Of a stretch of 64,000 bases of DNA, positions 54,047 through 62,733 are shown piece after piece. The stretch's first letter is position 1. Each line of letters begins with the position of its first letter. The notes below the pieces were generated by a model. That model had not been told where the DNA came from. It worked only from the letters and a program-made list of their open reading frames with translations, and made no database searches. Source of the DNA: Aeromicrobium phragmitis (GTDB lineage Bacteria; Actinomycetota; Actinomycetes; Propionibacteriales; Nocardioidaceae); NCBI RefSeq assembly GCF_003674095.1, contig NZ_RDBF01000012.1, forward strand, positions 1 through 64,000, read 5' to 3'. A program made the translations under genes and the position numbers.

Positions 54047-54085
54047 ATGACCCCGGCGAAGGGTCGAACCCTTCGCCGGGATCAT
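54047..54085 (-). terminator. Hairpin between pstS and pstC (attenuator or mRNA stabiliser)
   Basis: CCCGGCGAAGGG and CCCTTCGCCGGG pair perfectly over 12 bp around TCGAA, and the arms extend outward to 17 bp with one mismatch. It lies 14 bases after the pstS stop and upstream of pstC. Such a hairpin could let pstS be made in excess of the membrane subunits, as in many binding-protein operons. Confidence 0.75.
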
Positions 54086-54099
54086 GACGCGTCTCTCGA

Positions 54100-55191
54100 T
54101 CAGCTGATCGTGTCGATCGCGGACTGCACCGTCTCGCGGAAGCTGTCCGTGAGCGGAGCCGAGCCCGCGCTCTCGGAGGCAGCCTGCTGGCCGTCCTCGC
54201 TCGTGACGTACATGAGCCACTCCTTGACGAGCTCGGCCTCGGCCGAGTCCTCGTAGGACTGGCAGGCGATCATGTACGAGGCGAGCACGATGGGGTAGAC
54301 GCCCGACTCGGTCGTGTTGCGGTCGATGTGCAGAGCGATGTCGGTCTCCGCGCGACCCTCGACGCGCTCGGCGGTGTCGAGCACGCGAGCCGCAGCCTCC
54401 TGCGTCGGGCCGACGTACTCCTCGCCGACCTTGACGGCGACCTGTCCGAGGTCGCCGGCCTGGCTGGCATCGGCGTACCCGATGGTGCCCTCACCGGACT
54501 CGACCGCCGCGACGACGCCCGAGGTGCCGTTGGCGGCCTCGCCGCCCTGGATGGGCCACGTCTCGACCGGACCGGCGGTCCAGCTGCCCTCCGAGGCGGC
54601 GTCCAGGTACTCGGTGAAGTTCTCGGTCGTGCCCGAGTCGTCGGAACGGTGGACCGGGGTGATCGGGCTGTCGGGCAGCTCCGCGTCCGGGTTGTCCTCG
54701 GCGATGGCCGGATCGTTCCAGGTGGTGATCGTGCCCTCGAAGATCGCACCGATGGTCTGGGGCGAGAGCTGCAGGTCGTCGACACCGGGGAGGTTGTAGA
54801 TGACGGCGATCGGGCTCACGTAGGTGGGAACCGAGACGACGTCGCTGTCGTTGCAGCGCTCCTGGGCGTCGGCGAGTTCGTCCTCATCGAGGTACGCGTC
54901 CGAGCCCGCGAACGAGGTGCCACCGGCGAGGAACTGCTCGCGGCCGCCACCGGAACCGATCGGGTCGTAGTTGACCGTGACGTCGGAGTTGGCCGTCTGG
55001 AAGCCCTGCTGCCACGCGGAGACGGCGGCCTGCTGAGAGCTGGCGCCCGCGCCGTTGAGCGTGCCGGACAGGTCGCTGTTGCTCTCTTCGCCGTCGCCGG
55101 ACTCGTTTCCGGCACCACAAGCGGACAGGCCGAACACAAGCGCGGCTCCGGCGCCGAGCGCCGCGGCCTTGCGCATGGACATGCGATTCAC
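54100..55191 (-). CDS. pstS: Phosphate-binding lipoprotein PstS
   Basis: The 363-residue protein has a signal peptide with the lipobox LSAC. Phosphate ligands are expected in LNGAGASSQQ, DPIGSGGGREQFLAGG, FAGSDAYL and VHRSDDSGTTENFTEYL, all conserved in PstS. It captures phosphate outside the membrane and passes it to PstCA. PHO-box repeats lie about 95-120 bases upstream of its ATG. Confidence 0.97.
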   Translation of the reverse strand: MNRMSMRKAAALGAGAALVFGLSACGAGNESGDGEESNSDLSGTLNGAGASSQQAAVSAWQQGFQTANSDVTVNYDPIGSGGGREQFLAGGTSFAGSDAYLDEDELADAQERCNDSDVVSVPTYVSPIAVIYNLPGVDDLQLSPQTIGAIFEGTITTWNDPAIAEDNPDAELPDSPITPVHRSDDSGTTENFTEYLDAASEGSWTAGPVETWPIQGGEAANGTSGVVAAVESGEGTIGYADASQAGDLGQVAVKVGEEYVGPTQEAAARVLDTAERVEGRAETDIALHIDRNTTESGVYPIVLASYMIACQSYEDSAEAELVKEWLMYVTSEDGQQAASESAGSAPLTDSFRETVQSAIDTIS

Positions 55192-55283
55192 GTGGATTCC
55201 CTCTCTGGGTTTTTACGACAGGTGCCAGGTCAGCCTGACGTCAACGACGCTAAGGAGGGCAGGTGTATCGGAAGCCGAAGGCC

Positions 55284-55311
55284 GGTGAACGGAAGGTGAA
55301 CGATGGTGAAA
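55284..55311 (-). promoter_or_regulatory. PHO box upstream of pstS
   Basis: GGTGAAC at 55284 and 55295 and GGTGAAA at 55305 stand 11 and 10 bases apart; on the minus strand they read GTTCACC-type direct repeats. The site lies 93 bases upstream of the pstS start, in the gap to mutT1. Confidence 0.8.
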
Positions 55312-55319
55312 CGTCCTCG

Positions 55320-56189
55320 TCACCAGCGTTCCAACGCCAGCACTTTGCCTTTGCGATGGTGTACGACCGCGGCTTCGCCGGGGTCGAGACCCGGATCGTC
55401 GAGGTCGAGGGAAGCGAACAGGTCGGGGAAGGTCGGTCGGTGCGAGCACAGCAGCACGGCCTTGTGCTCCAGCGCGTCGCGGACGACATCGCGCACCGCC
55501 TTGGGGCGGGCGTCCTCGGTCAGGTCCTCGTCGAGGTGCACGTCACGCCGGTGCGCCGTGGCGAACGGTTCGACGGTCTGGCGGCAGCGCAGCGCGGGCG
55601 AGGAGACGACCCGGCGGATGCCGAAGGCGGCCAGGGTGGGGACGATCAGCTCGGCCTCGCGAAGCCCCCGCGTGCTCAGCGGGCGGGCGAGATCATCGGG
55701 ACCGTCGAACTCCTCGCGGGGTTCCGCCGTGGCGTGACGCAGCAGCACGAGGGTGCGCGTGCGGTGGGTGCCGGCGGCGACGAGGTCCTCCAGTTGGTCG
55801 AGCAGCGCGATGTCGTGGTCGTAGGTGAGCCGTTTGCGTGCTGCACGCAGACCCAGCCACGCGGTCTTGTCGATCTCCTTGCTCGGCGTGAACTCGGACT
55901 CGCCGCGGGGCCGGGCGAGCCAGTAGGAGACCTCCTTCACGCCACCGCGGACGCGGTACGTCACGGCGGGGAGCGGCCGGCCGAGTCGTACCGTCAGCCC
56001 GGTCTCCTCGTGAATCTCCCGGCTGGCGGTCACCGGCGGAAGTTCGCCGGCCTCGGCCTTGCCTTTGGGGTACGTCCAGTCGTCGTAACGGGGCCGATGG
56101 ACGAGGAGAACCTCGACGCCGTCCTTCGACGACGAGGCCTTGCGCCATACGACGCCGCCGGCGGCAGGAGTGACCTTGGTCGTCGCCAT
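55320..56189 (-). CDS. mutT1: MutT1-type Nudix hydrolase with C-terminal histidine phosphatase domain
   Basis: The 289-residue chain has two domains. Residues 1-135 carry the complete Nudix box GKAEAGELPPVTASREIHEE followed by TGL. Residues 145-289 carry the phosphatase motif LVLLRHATAEPR and the later LLCSHRPTFPDL. This fusion is that of mycobacterial MutT1, which removes 8-oxo-dGTP and hydrolyses dinucleotide polyphosphates. In mycobacteria it also lies close to ppk. The last part ends just before the pstS PHO box. Confidence 0.92.
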   Translation of the reverse strand: MATTKVTPAAGGVVWRKASSSKDGVEVLLVHRPRYDDWTYPKGKAEAGELPPVTASREIHEETGLTVRLGRPLPAVTYRVRGGVKEVSYWLARPRGESEFTPSKEIDKTAWLGLRAARKRLTYDHDIALLDQLEDLVAAGTHRTRTLVLLRHATAEPREEFDGPDDLARPLSTRGLREAELIVPTLAAFGIRRVVSSPALRCRQTVEPFATAHRRDVHLDEDLTEDARPKAVRDVVRDALEHKAVLLCSHRPTFPDLFASLDLDDPGLDPGEAAVVHHRKGKVLALERW

Positions 56190-56241
56190 GGTGAGTATTG
56201 TCCATGCTCAAGGTGTCGACGCCACCACGGAAGGGTGTGAG

Positions 56242-57213
56242 ATGCGGCCCAGATCGGTGATGCTCGTGAGCGCGGCCCTGGCAGCACTGCTGTCCGGCTG
56301 CGGTGCGTCGGCAGTCGAGCGTGGTTCCGTGGCGCAGGCGTTGGCGGTCGCGCCCGGCGACGCCTTCGAAGCGAGCTTCACCGACTGGTCCCGCGTGAAC
56401 GAGGGCGACCTCGCCTCCGCGGTGCGTGAGGGGCTACGCGATGACAGCCTCACCCGTTCGACGATCGCCCCGCAGTCGCTCGTATGGGAGCAGGTGTTCG
56501 GCTTCTCCCCTCAGTCGCTGGACTGGGAGCTGACCGCCCGAAGCGCTTCCGGAGCGATCCTGGCCTTCGGTTGGTCCTCGGCATTGTCCGACGACGAAGT
56601 ACAGGCCGGTCTGGAGCAGGCCGGCTACGAGCGCGACGGGGACCGCTGGGAACTGGGCGCGGATACGGCGCTCCCGGCCTCCCTCTCCGGCGTCATGGCG
56701 GTCGTGGAGCTCGATCCGGGACGCCGCATGCTGGTGGCGGCGGACACGCCGGAGGCGTTCACTGAAGGTTCACTGCTCGATCGCCGCGGTGTCGCCGAGG
56801 TGGCGGGATCGCTCGAGGGCACGCCTCGCAGCGCGCTGTTCCAGGACGGTCCGGCGACGTGTGCGTCCGGTGGTGTGTCCGGGCGCGGCACGCAGGTCGA
56901 GGAGCAGGGGACCGAAGCTGCGCGTCGGGCCGGCAGGCTGAAGGAGCCGGTCTGGTCCGTCCGAGCGGTCGACGGTGAACGGTTCTTCGTCGCGGCCGCC
57001 TTCGACAGTCCGGCAACGGCGACCGATCAGGCTCGGGTCCGTGAACGCCTGGCCACCGGGCCGTTCATCGGGCGAGCGGGTCTCGTGGAGGACGTGCTGC
57101 GGTTGACGCGTGTGGCCACCCGCGAATCGGTCGCCATGCTCGCTTTCACCCGTGAATCGACGGGACCCTCGATGATGAGCACCACCGGCCCGCTGCTGCT
57201 CGCCGGTTGCTGA
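56242..57213 (+). CDS. Hypothetical lipoprotein
   Basis: The ATG at 56242 follows GGAAGGG and yields 323 residues; upstream in-frame codons lack this site. A signal peptide ends in the lipobox LSGC. The mature part has no recognised domain; it alternates predicted strands and helices (VVELDPGRRMLVAADTPEAF, SALFQDGPATCASGG). Two Cys residues near the middle and the very end (LLLAGC) are noteworthy. It is divergent from mutT1. Confidence 0.75.
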   Translation: MRPRSVMLVSAALAALLSGCGASAVERGSVAQALAVAPGDAFEASFTDWSRVNEGDLASAVREGLRDDSLTRSTIAPQSLVWEQVFGFSPQSLDWELTARSASGAILAFGWSSALSDDEVQAGLEQAGYERDGDRWELGADTALPASLSGVMAVVELDPGRRMLVAADTPEAFTEGSLLDRRGVAEVAGSLEGTPRSALFQDGPATCASGGVSGRGTQVEEQGTEAARRAGRLKEPVWSVRAVDGERFFVAAAFDSPATATDQARVRERLATGPFIGRAGLVEDVLRLTRVATRESVAMLAFTRESTGPSMMSTTGPLLLAGC

Positions 57214-57222
57214 CGTCCGCCC

Positions 57223-57783
57223 TCACTGGCCGACGCGGCCGTCGATGCACTCGCGCAGCAGGTCGGCGTGGCCGCAGTGCCTGGCGTACTCCTCGATCCG
57301 ATGCACCAGCAGCTCGCGGACGGAAATCTGGTCCTTGCCCAGCCGCTCGCCGAGGTCATCGTGTCCGGCGAGGGCGGCATCGGTCGCCGCTTGCTCGCGG
57401 GAGAGTGTCTCGAAGGCGGCACCGACCTCGGCCTGATCGCCGACGACCTGGAAGTCCCCGCCACTCCCGCCGTACAGCGCCGGCTCGGGGTCGCCGTCGC
57501 TGATCCAGTTGCGCCAGTCGCGTTCCACCTCGGCGAAGTGACGGACGAGTCCGAGCAGCGACAACGTCGAGGGCGGCACCGATCGGCGAGCGAGCTGCTC
57601 GGGCGCCAGACCCTCGCACTTCATGCGCAGCGTGAGGCGGTAGTTGGCGAGGAGATCGTCCAGCGTCGCGAGCTCGCCGTCAGGGGTATCGGCGTCGGTG
57701 GTGCGTGGGTCGTCGACGGGATCGGCCCACATGTCGGGATAGACCGTCGCCTGGCTCCACCGTTCGGGCGGGATCTCGCTCAT
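57223..57783 (-). CDS. DinB-fold protein (DUF664-like)
   Basis: With the ATG at 57781-57783 the protein has 186 residues; an ATG nine bases upstream is an alternative. The four-helix DinB layout shows LLANYRLTLRMKCEGL, LGLVRHFAEVERDWRNW and LLVHRIEEYARHCGHADLLR, whose three His can bind a metal. DinB proteins of actinomycetes include thiol-S-transferases that use mycothiol or bacillithiol; the presence of mshA and mshD makes this plausible, but the substrate is unknown. Confidence 0.85.
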   Translation of the reverse strand: MSEIPPERWSQATVYPDMWADPVDDPRTTDADTPDGELATLDDLLANYRLTLRMKCEGLAPEQLARRSVPPSTLSLLGLVRHFAEVERDWRNWISDGDPEPALYGGSGGDFQVVGDQAEVGAAFETLSREQAATDAALAGHDDLGERLGKDQISVRELLVHRIEEYARHCGHADLLRECIDGRVGQ

Positions 57784-57872
57784 GCCGTCCATCCTCGGTG
57801 GTGGAGGGCGTCGAACGCCAGGACTCCGGTCAGGGATGATGAGGCGAGGGCATCGATGAGATGGGAGAGTTC

Positions 57873-58391
57873 ATGAGCGCGGACCCGGCCGTGACGGGCG
57901 TGGCGAAGCTGCTGACGCTCGCGGCATCGGGCTGCCTCGTGGGAGGAATGATCTCCGGAGTCGGCTCGGTTCTCCTCGCGGTCGTCTTCGCGCTCGACGG
58001 TGCGTGGGTGCCTGCGGTCGTCACCCTGCTGGCCGGCCTCGGATTCTCGCTCATCCACCACGTGTTGGGCTTGAGCGGAATGTTCACAGCGGACGAACAC
58101 ACGAGGCAGTGGGATGAGGCGACGGCACGTCCACGCGGTCGACCGTCCGTCCTGCAGTCGGTCCTCCTGATGCTCGGAAGCGCGGTGCTGCTCAGCGGTG
58201 TCGTCCTCCCGCTCGCCGGTGTTGCCGCGGGTCTCATGCGGGCACTGCAAGGCGAGACGTGGTGGTCCGTGGCATTCGCGACCGGCGGCATCCCGGGCGG
58301 CACGTTGTCGGTGCTCCTCGGATTCGCGCTGATGGGGGCGGTGGAGGACCGGCGACTCGCGGCCGCCCGCGCCGGCGATTCCGCACGCTGA
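57873..58391 (+). CDS. Hypothetical membrane protein
   Basis: The ATG at 57873 follows GGGAGAG and gives 172 residues. Four hydrophobic helices are seen (LLTLAASGCLVGGMISGVGS, VPAVVTLLAGLGFSLIHHVL, VLLMLGSAVLLSGVVLPLAG, GGTLSVLLGFALMGAV) with a polar middle loop. No family is recognised. Confidence 0.7.
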   Translation: MSADPAVTGVAKLLTLAASGCLVGGMISGVGSVLLAVVFALDGAWVPAVVTLLAGLGFSLIHHVLGLSGMFTADEHTRQWDEATARPRGRPSVLQSVLLMLGSAVLLSGVVLPLAGVAAGLMRALQGETWWSVAFATGGIPGGTLSVLLGFALMGAVEDRRLAAARAGDSAR

Positions 58392-58418
58392 CGACTGGGC
58401 TCGACAACGTCCGCGGGG

Positions 58419-58817
58419 TCAGCCCTCGCCCCCGGCGGCCAAGCCTGCGTGCAGCACGTGCGGGACGAACACGGGATTGCTCACCCAATGCGCGCGCGAA
58501 CCCGCTGGGAACGGCTCCAGCTCGTCCTGCGCCCTGACGCCGTGACGTTCCAGATGAGCCGACGCCGCATCGAGGTCATCGGTGAGCAGCTCGAGCCAGA
58601 CGCCCGCGCTCGCGTAGTTCTCGACCTGATCGAGCCAGAGCGTGCAGGGCCCGAACTCCATCCGAGCGGAGGTGGTCACCATGCCGTACGGCTCCGCTGC
58701 GTTCTCCACGACGTCTAGGCCGAGAACGTCGCGGTAGAACGCCACGGTCGCCGGGTACTGAGCGGCGGGGACTTTCAGGGCGATGTTGGTGCCACCGCGG
58801 AATTGGGGGATGGGCAT
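58419..58817 (-). CDS. Glyoxalase-fold (VOC) protein
   Basis: The 132-residue protein has the paired beta-alpha-beta-beta-beta units of the VOC superfamily: ALKVPAAQYPATVAFYRDVL with GLDVV, CTLWLDQ and VWLELLTDDLDAASAHLERH. It is short and ends soon after VSNPVFVPHVLHAG. Metal ligands are not clear. It is divergent from the SRPBCC gene and may belong with it in a small stress group. Confidence 0.8.
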   Translation of the reverse strand: MPIPQFRGGTNIALKVPAAQYPATVAFYRDVLGLDVVENAAEPYGMVTTSARMEFGPCTLWLDQVENYASAGVWLELLTDDLDAASAHLERHGVRAQDELEPFPAGSRAHWVSNPVFVPHVLHAGLAAGGEG

Positions 58818-58888
58818 CAGGTCTCCTCAAGGTCGATGTGCAACACGATTGTTGCACACAGCGCCCGTTCTCGGCTACCGTCGGCGCC

Positions 58889-59353
58889 ATGACCAGCGAC
58901 ATCGTCCTCGACCGAATCGAGCGGGAGATCGTCATCGCCGCTTCCCGGCATCGGGTGTGGGAGCTGGTGTCCACCCCTGGTTGGTGGATCAACGACGGTG
59001 TGGTCGTCGCCCACCGGATCGAGCCGCGGGGCGACGACGCCGTGGTTCATGATCCGGTGCACGGAGCGTTCGCCGTTCGCCTGGTGGAGGCGCGTCCGCA
59101 GGAGTACCTCGCGTTCCGCTGGTACAGCGGCCCCGACGCCGAGAGGCGGCTGCAGCTGACCGCGTCGACCCTCGTGGAGTTCTTCCTCGCGGACGCCGCC
59201 GGCGGGGGTGTGGTGCTACGGGTCGTCGAGAGCGGCTTTGCGGCACTCGACGAACCGGCCCGCATGCGCCGGCGCATGGTCGATGACAACACCGAGGGGT
59301 GGGGCGTGGAGCTGCGCGCCGCGCAGCGTCACCTCGAGGTGAGCCGATCGTGA
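58889..59353 (+). CDS. SRPBCC (AHSA1-like) protein
   Basis: The 154-residue protein begins IEREIVIAASRHRVWELVST, the typical first strand and helix of the START-like fold, and has LAFRWYSG and STLVEFFLADAAGGG later. The long C-terminal helix closes the ligand cavity. Such genes are often paired with an ArsR regulator, as here, where the regulator's GTG overlaps its stop. The ligand is unknown. Confidence 0.88.
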   Translation: MTSDIVLDRIEREIVIAASRHRVWELVSTPGWWINDGVVVAHRIEPRGDDAVVHDPVHGAFAVRLVEARPQEYLAFRWYSGPDAERRLQLTASTLVEFFLADAAGGGVVLRVVESGFAALDEPARMRRRMVDDNTEGWGVELRAAQRHLEVSRS

Positions 59354-59670
59354 GTCCGGCGGCCGGAATCGTCGACGTGTGCGCCGCGCTCGGCGACCCC
59401 ACCCGGTGGCAGGTCCTCGAACGGCTCGGCTCCGGACCCGCCTCCGCCTCGCGGCTCGCGACCGAATTGCCGGTCACCCGGCAGGCGATCGCCCGCCATC
59501 TCGAGGTGCTCGCCGACTGCGGGCTCGTCGAACGCGAGCGGGTCGGGCGAGAGGTGCGCTACCGCGTCGTAGGGTCGGCGCTGACCACGGCAGCCCGCCG
59601 ACTGGACGCGATGGCCGAAGCCTGGGATCGCCGACTCGAACGTCTCCGCGATCTCGCCGAGCGGGAGTGA
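59350..59670 (+). CDS. ArsR-family winged-helix regulator
   Basis: From the GTG at 59350 the product has 106 residues. The winged helix spans VCAALGDPTRWQVLERL, SRLATELPVTRQAIARHLEV and VERERVGREVRYRV. The metal-binding ELCVCDL motif of true ArsR is absent, as in most ArsR-SRPBCC pairs. It probably regulates its own operon with the SRPBCC gene. Confidence 0.9.
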   Translation: MSPAAGIVDVCAALGDPTRWQVLERLGSGPASASRLATELPVTRQAIARHLEVLADCGLVERERVGREVRYRVVGSALTTAARRLDAMAEAWDRRLERLRDLAERE

Positions 59671-59683
59671 TGCGTTCGGGGCG

Positions 59684-61810
59684 TCAGTCCCGTCGCGAGC
59701 GCCGCGACTTCGCCTGGTCGATGAGCATCGCCTGGACGTCGTTCTCGCCGTAGCGGGTCCACCCGCCTTCGGAGTCCAGGTGCCAGGACATCGTCTCGGG
59801 GGCGGCCATCGTGGCGAGCAGGGACTCCAGCTGCTCGATGTGTTGCGGTGACGGCACGCGGACGAGGACCTCGACCCGGCGGTCGAGGTTGCGATGCATG
59901 AGGTCGGCCGAGCCGATCCAGACCTCGGGGTCGCCGCCGTTGGCGAACCAGAACACGCGGCTGTGCTCGAGGAAGCGGCCCAGGATGCTGTGCACGCGGA
60001 TGCGTTCGCTGAGCCCGGGCACGCCAGGCCGCAGCGCGCAGATGCCGCGCACGATGAGGTCGATCTCCACTCCCGCTCGCGACGCCTCGTACAGCGCGTC
60101 GATGACCACTTCGTCGACGAGAGAGTTGAGCTTGATGCGCAGTGCCGCGTCACGACCGGCGCGGGCGTGCTCGATCTCGCGCTCGATCCTCTTGACGAGC
60201 CCGGAGCGCACGTCGTGCGGGGCGACGAGCAGAGCGTCGTAGTCGGTGTTGTGGGCGTACCCGGAGAGGTTGTTGAACAGCTCGGTCAGGTCGTGGGTGA
60301 TGGCCGAGTTGGCGGTCAGCAAGCCCAGGTCCTCGTAGTAGCGGGCGGTCTTCGGGTTGTAGTTGCCCGTGCCGATGTGGGCATACCGGCGCAACCCGTC
60401 CTTCTCGTTGCGGATGACGAGGGCGAGCTTGCAATGCGTCTTCAAGCCGACGAGCCCGTACACCACGTGACAGCCGGCGCGCTCGAGCTTGCGGGCCCAG
60501 CGGATGTTCGCCTGCTCGTCGAACCGTGCCTTGATCTCGACCAGCACGAGTACCTGCTTGCCGGCTCGAGCGGCGTCGATGAGCGCGTCGATGATCGGCG
60601 AGTCGCCGGACGTGCGGTAGAGCGTCTGCTTGATGGCCAACACCTGCGGGTCGGCGGCGGCCTGCTCGATGAAGCGCTGCACGCTCGTCGCGAAGGAGTC
60701 GTACGGGTGGTGCACGAGCACGTCACGCTTCTTCAACGCGCTGAACATGTCGGCCGGGCTGGCCGTCTCGACCTCCGCCAGATGCGGGTGCGTTCCGGCC
60801 ACGAAGGGCGGGAACTGCAGTTCGGGCCGGTCGACGTCGGCGATCTGGTTGAGCGATCGCAGATCCAGCGGGCCGGGGAGCCGGAACACTTCTTCGTCGC
60901 TGATCCGCAGCTCCGTGACGAGCAGGTTGAGAATGTCCTCGCTGATCGTGTCCTCGACCTCGAGCCGGACCGGCGGGCCGAACCGACGCCGCAGCAACTC
61001 CTGCTCGAGGGCCTTGAGGAGGTTCTCGGCGTCGTCCTCCTCGACCTCGAGGTCCTCGTTGCGGGTGACGCGGAAGATGTGGTGCGCGAGGACCTCCATG
61101 CCGGGGAACAGCATGTCGAGGTGCGCGGCGATGATCTCCTCGAGCGGCACGTAGCGGTCGGGGGAGGCCTCGATCCAGCGGTCGATGATCGGCGGCACCT
61201 TGACCCGGGCGAAGTGCTCCTTGCCCGTGGCCGGGTTGCGCATCAGCAGGGCGAGGTTGAGCGACAGCCCGGAGATGTACGGGAACGGGTGCGCGGGGTC
61301 GACGGCGAGCGGCGTGAGGACGGGGAAGACGCGGTCGCGGTAGAACTCCGTGATCCGCTCCTGCTCGTCCTCGGTGAGATCGCGCCACTGGAGCAGCTCG
61401 ATGCCCTCCGCGGCCAAACCGGGGACGATCGTCTCGCGGAACAGTTCGGCCTGGCGCTGCATCAGCTCGTAGCTGGCGCGCAAGCTCTCCGAGAGCACGC
61501 GGCGCGGCTTGAGGCCGCTCGCCGACGGAACCGCGACCCCCGCCGCGATGCGTCGTTTGAGCCCGGCGATGCGGACCATGAAGAACTCGTCGAGGTTGCT
61601 GCCGAAGATCGAGGTGAACCGGACGCGTTCCAGCAGGGGCAGCGAGTCGTCCTCAGCGAGCTCCAGCACTCGGGCGTTGAACGCGATCCATGACAGCTCG
61701 CGGTCGAGGAACCGGTCGTCGGGCAGGCTGCCCGCGAGCGGATCGAACGGTGGATCGACGTCGAATTCGTCCGGGGATGCCGGTGCTTCGATGAGTTCGG
61801 AGCTGTCCAC
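59684..61810 (-). CDS. ppk: Polyphosphate kinase PPK1
   Basis: The GTG at 61808-61810 is chosen since the longer frame passes through the PHO box; 708 residues result. The N-terminal domain opens [20 protein letters not shown]. Catalytic parts include [34 protein letters not shown] and [19 protein letters not shown], in which the leading His is the phosphorylated residue. It makes polyphosphate from ATP, reversibly. The PHO box suggests induction in phosphate starvation, as for polyphosphate cycling in mycobacteria. Confidence 0.95.
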   Translation of the reverse strand: MDSSELIEAPASPDEFDVDPPFDPLAGSLPDDRFLDRELSWIAFNARVLELAEDDSLPLLERVRFTSIFGSNLDEFFMVRIAGLKRRIAAGVAVPSASGLKPRRVLSESLRASYELMQRQAELFRETIVPGLAAEGIELLQWRDLTEDEQERITEFYRDRVFPVLTPLAVDPAHPFPYISGLSLNLALLMRNPATGKEHFARVKVPPIIDRWIEASPDRYVPLEEIIAAHLDMLFPGMEVLAHHIFRVTRNEDLEVEEDDAENLLKALEQELLRRRFGPPVRLEVEDTISEDILNLLVTELRISDEEVFRLPGPLDLRSLNQIADVDRPELQFPPFVAGTHPHLAEVETASPADMFSALKKRDVLVHHPYDSFATSVQRFIEQAAADPQVLAIKQTLYRTSGDSPIIDALIDAARAGKQVLVLVEIKARFDEQANIRWARKLERAGCHVVYGLVGLKTHCKLALVIRNEKDGLRRYAHIGTGNYNPKTARYYEDLGLLTANSAITHDLTELFNNLSGYAHNTDYDALLVAPHDVRSGLVKRIEREIEHARAGRDAALRIKLNSLVDEVVIDALYEASRAGVEIDLIVRGICALRPGVPGLSERIRVHSILGRFLEHSRVFWFANGGDPEVWIGSADLMHRNLDRRVEVLVRVPSPQHIEQLESLLATMAAPETMSWHLDSEGGWTRYGENDVQAMLIDQAKSRRSRRD

Positions 61811-61830
61811 GCTCTCACTGTGGCACGAAA

Positions 61831-61849
61831 ACGTGAACGTCACATGAAC
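61831..61849 (-). promoter_or_regulatory. PHO box upstream of ppk
   Basis: On the minus strand GTTCATG (61849-61843) is followed 11 bases later by GTTCACG (61838-61832). The pair lies about 21-40 bases upstream of the ppk start and matches the 11-base GTTCA repeat pattern of the other two PHO boxes. Confidence 0.65.
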
Positions 61850-61941
61850 ACGCGGGGCGTCCCCGTTCTGTGCCGGGGACGGCACTCCTCGCCGCTCGCG
61901 GAGAAGCGTGCGGAAGCGCGCGAGCCGAAACGCCGACCTGG

Positions 61942-62733
61942 CTAGGCGACGGACCAGAGGACGTCGCGGGCGTGCTCGCGAAAGCCCAGTCGGCGGTAGA
62001 CCGCCAATGCCGGAAGGTTGTCACCCTCGACGTAGAGGTCGACGATGCGCAGCCCCTCGTCCCACAGATGCCGCAGCCCGCGGGCGGTGAGGGCCGTCCC
62101 GAGCCCGCCGCCGTGCGCTTCAGGGTCGACGCCGACGACGTAGACCTCGCCGATACCGTCCTCGACCTTCGTCCAGTGGAACCCGACGACCTCGCCGTCG
62201 CGCTCGGCGACGAAGAGCCCGGCCGGGTCGAACCACTCCTGAGCGCGGCGCTGGTCGAAGTCCGCGCGGTCCATCGCACCTTGCTCGGGGTGCGAGGCGA
62301 ATGCTCGCCCGTTGATCGCCACGATCGCGTCAGCGTCGCGCTCCTCGAACGCCCGCAGTGTCACGCCCTCGGGCTGCGGGACGTCGGGCGGAACGTCGAG
62401 GTCGAGCCGCAGCACCAGCAAGGTGCGAGTCGCCACCAGATCACGGGACACGGCGAGCGCCCGAGCGGCGGCGAGGTCGCCGTGGGACCAGAACCGCCGC
62501 TCGCCCGAGGCGATCAGCCGGTCCAGCAGCGCGCCGCCGTGCCCACGGCGGCGCCGCTGCGGATGGACCACGAGCTCGACCGGTGCCCCGGCGAGAGCCA
62601 GCGCCGCGGCGTCCTCACTCATCTCACGGACCCGCCAGGGCCCACCGCCGGCGAGAGCGATCGTCGTGGCCTCGTTGAACGGCGCGACGCCGTCCTCGGC
62701 GGTTGCGGCTGCGACCAGGTCCTCGATACTCAT
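61942..62733 (-). CDS. mshD: Mycothiol synthase MshD
   Basis: The ATG at 62731-62733 overlaps the carboxyltransferase stop by 4 bases; 263 residues. Two GNAT domains are present: an N-terminal one with [20 protein letters not shown] and a C-terminal, better conserved one with [20 protein letters not shown] and [20 protein letters not shown]. MshD acetylates the cysteine amine, the last step of mycothiol synthesis. The N-terminal domain is shorter than in mycobacterial MshD. Confidence 0.93.
   Translation of the reverse strand: MSIEDLVAAATAEDGVAPFNEATTIALAGGGPWRVREMSEDAAALALAGAPVELVVHPQRRRRGHGGALLDRLIASGERRFWSHGDLAAARALAVSRDLVATRTLLVLRLDLDVPPDVPQPEGVTLRAFEERDADAIVAINGRAFASHPEQGAMDRADFDQRRAQEWFDPAGLFVAERDGEVVGFHWTKVEDGIGEVYVVGVDPEAHGGGLGTALTARGLRHLWDEGLRIVDLYVEGDNLPALAVYRRLGFREHARDVLWSVA

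Noticed and set aside
61811-61885. N-terminal extension of PPK from 61885
   Set aside because: The extra 25 residues would be encoded by the PHO box and do not look like PPK; the GTG at 61808-61810 is preferred.
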